NCBI GenBank assembly: GCA_938004315.1
Contig: CALKWG010000413.1
Span: 1 to 13,518, forward strand
Direction of reading: 5' to 3'
DNA from: an uncultured Spirochaetaceae bacterium
Lineage (GTDB): Bacteria > Spirochaetota > Spirochaetia > Treponematales > UBA12059
Length of the DNA stretch: 13,518 bases
This document shows positions 12,861 to 13,518 of this stretch, piece after piece. Numbering within the stretch: the first letter of the stretch is position 1; each line of letters begins with the position of its first letter. The notes beneath the pieces were generated by a model. The model did no database searches, had not been told where the DNA came from, and saw only the letters and a list, made by a program, of their open reading frames with translations. Position numbers and translations under genes: made by a program.

Positions 12861-13518
12861 ATGAAACGCTTCGACGCCCGGATCGCGAGCCTGACGGCCG
12901 TCTCGGACGATTACTACGAACTCCGATTCGCCTGGCCGGCCGGGCTTCCTAAGCCCGAGCCCGGCGCCTTCATGACCGTCCGCTCGGGCGGCGAGTACGA
13001 CCCTATCCTCCGCCGACCCTTCGCGTTCTCCGACTTCCGCGACGCGGCGCCGGATTCGAGCGCGGCCGAGGCCGCCGGCGAGGCCGAGGCCGCCTTCATC
13101 TTCCAGCGCCGAGGCCGCGGGACGGCCTACCTGGCCGGCCTCCGCGCGGGCGATACTCTCGACGTCCTCGCGCCGCTGGGCAAGGGCTTCACCCCGCCGC
13201 CCCGGGGATCGCGTCCCGTGCTCCTTGCCGGCGGCATAGGCCTGGGCCCCATGCTCTACCTGGCGGCGCGCTTGGCCGATGAATCCGCCGCCGGAGGCTT
13301 CGAAGCGCCGATCCTAGCGCTCGGGTTCAGGACCGGGAACCATATCCCGAACGTCGGGCTGCCGCCCGGCGCCGTCATCTGCACCGACGACGGCTCCGCC
13401 GGCTTTTCTGGCACCGTCGTAGACTGGCTCTGGGGCTTCGATCCAGGCGCGCCGCCGGCGCTCTACGCCTGCGGCCCGGCCGCGATGATGGCGGCGGCGG
13501 ACCTCTACGCGGCGGCGC
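12861..13518 (+). CDS. pyrK: Dihydroorotate dehydrogenase B electron-transfer subunit, partial (cut by window end)
   Basis: PyrK carries FAD and a [2Fe-2S] cluster and passes electrons from dihydroorotate oxidation (by PyrD) to NAD+ in pyrimidine synthesis. The 219 residues present show a ferredoxin-reductase-like barrel with the FAD motif RRPFAFS (51-57), GRGTAYLAGLRAGDTL (85-100), LGKGF, the nucleotide-binding GGIGLGPMLYLA (124-135) and the CGP motif (204-206). The family is usually about 250-260 residues, so only the C-terminus with the cysteine cluster is missing because the window ends. An Ala/Glu-rich insert (about 61-77) lies in the FAD domain. NfnA/SudB-type ferredoxin:NADP reductase subunits share this architecture and cannot be fully excluded until the neighbour beyond 13518 is seen; pyrD there would settle it. 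Confidence 0.83.
   Translation, partial: MKRFDARIASLTAVSDDYYELRFAWPAGLPKPEPGAFMTVRSGGEYDPILRRPFAFSDFRDAAPDSSAAEAAGEAEAAFIFQRRGRGTAYLAGLRAGDTLDVLAPLGKGFTPPPRGSRPVLLAGGIGLGPMLYLAARLADESAAGGFEAPILALGFRTGNHIPNVGLPPGAVICTDDGSAGFSGTVVDWLWGFDPGAPPALYACGPAAMMAAADLYAAA

Overview
The window is a contig end from a GC-rich bacterium (about two thirds G+C by eye, not computed). Bases 1-45 are not biological: they match the 3' part of the Illumina TruSeq universal adapter, so the real sequence starts at about position 46. Double-membrane architecture is suggested by a signal-peptide protein that looks like an outer-membrane beta-barrel. The gene content and protein style would fit a GC-rich spirochaete-like Gram-negative lineage. 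That assignment is a weak impression from memory, and no rRNA or marker gene is present to settle it.

Layout, left to right. (1) 46-744, minus: an NAD-salvage pair, pncA (nicotinamidase) and the first 21 codons of pncB (nicotinate phosphoribosyltransferase), whose GTG start overlaps the pncA stop. (2) 854-2335, minus: an unrecognised predicted outer-membrane beta-barrel. (3) 2484-2711, plus: a small glutaredoxin with a near-consensus promoter. (4) 2751-7430, minus, transcribed right to left: a Glu/Asp:cation symporter, an aspartate/glutamate racemase-family enzyme, a class I aminotransferase and a threonine-synthase-like PLP enzyme. (5) 7613-10107, minus: a NarL-type response regulator and its dCACHE-HAMP histidine kinase, overlapping by a few bases, directly upstream of block 4. 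(6) 10277-11065, plus: an HExxH zincin-like protein with a coiled-coil tail. (7) 11073-12743, minus: a free-standing B3/4 (PheT-like) domain protein followed by a LysO-family lysine exporter. (8) 12861 to the end, plus: pyrK, cut by the window edge.

The most interesting reading is that blocks 4 and 5 form one regulated system. The kinase's periplasmic domain carries, at matching spacing, the Tyr/Arg/Trp/Tyr/Asp pattern known from amino-acid-binding dCACHE sensors. The symporter retains the arginine that selects acidic amino acids. A clear palindrome sits in an AT-rich patch in front of the symporter gene. The inferred system senses an extracellular amino acid, imports aspartate/glutamate (either isomer is possible), racemises it and feeds it to transamination and a PLP-dependent step. 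Each component is supported by sequence; the link between them is inference.

There is no intergenic stretch above 300 bases. The longest gaps (7431-7612, 10108-10276, 12744-12860) hold promoters, a palindrome and an 18-bp tandem repeat, described below. I saw no tRNA, rRNA, CRISPR array, insertion sequence or phage gene.
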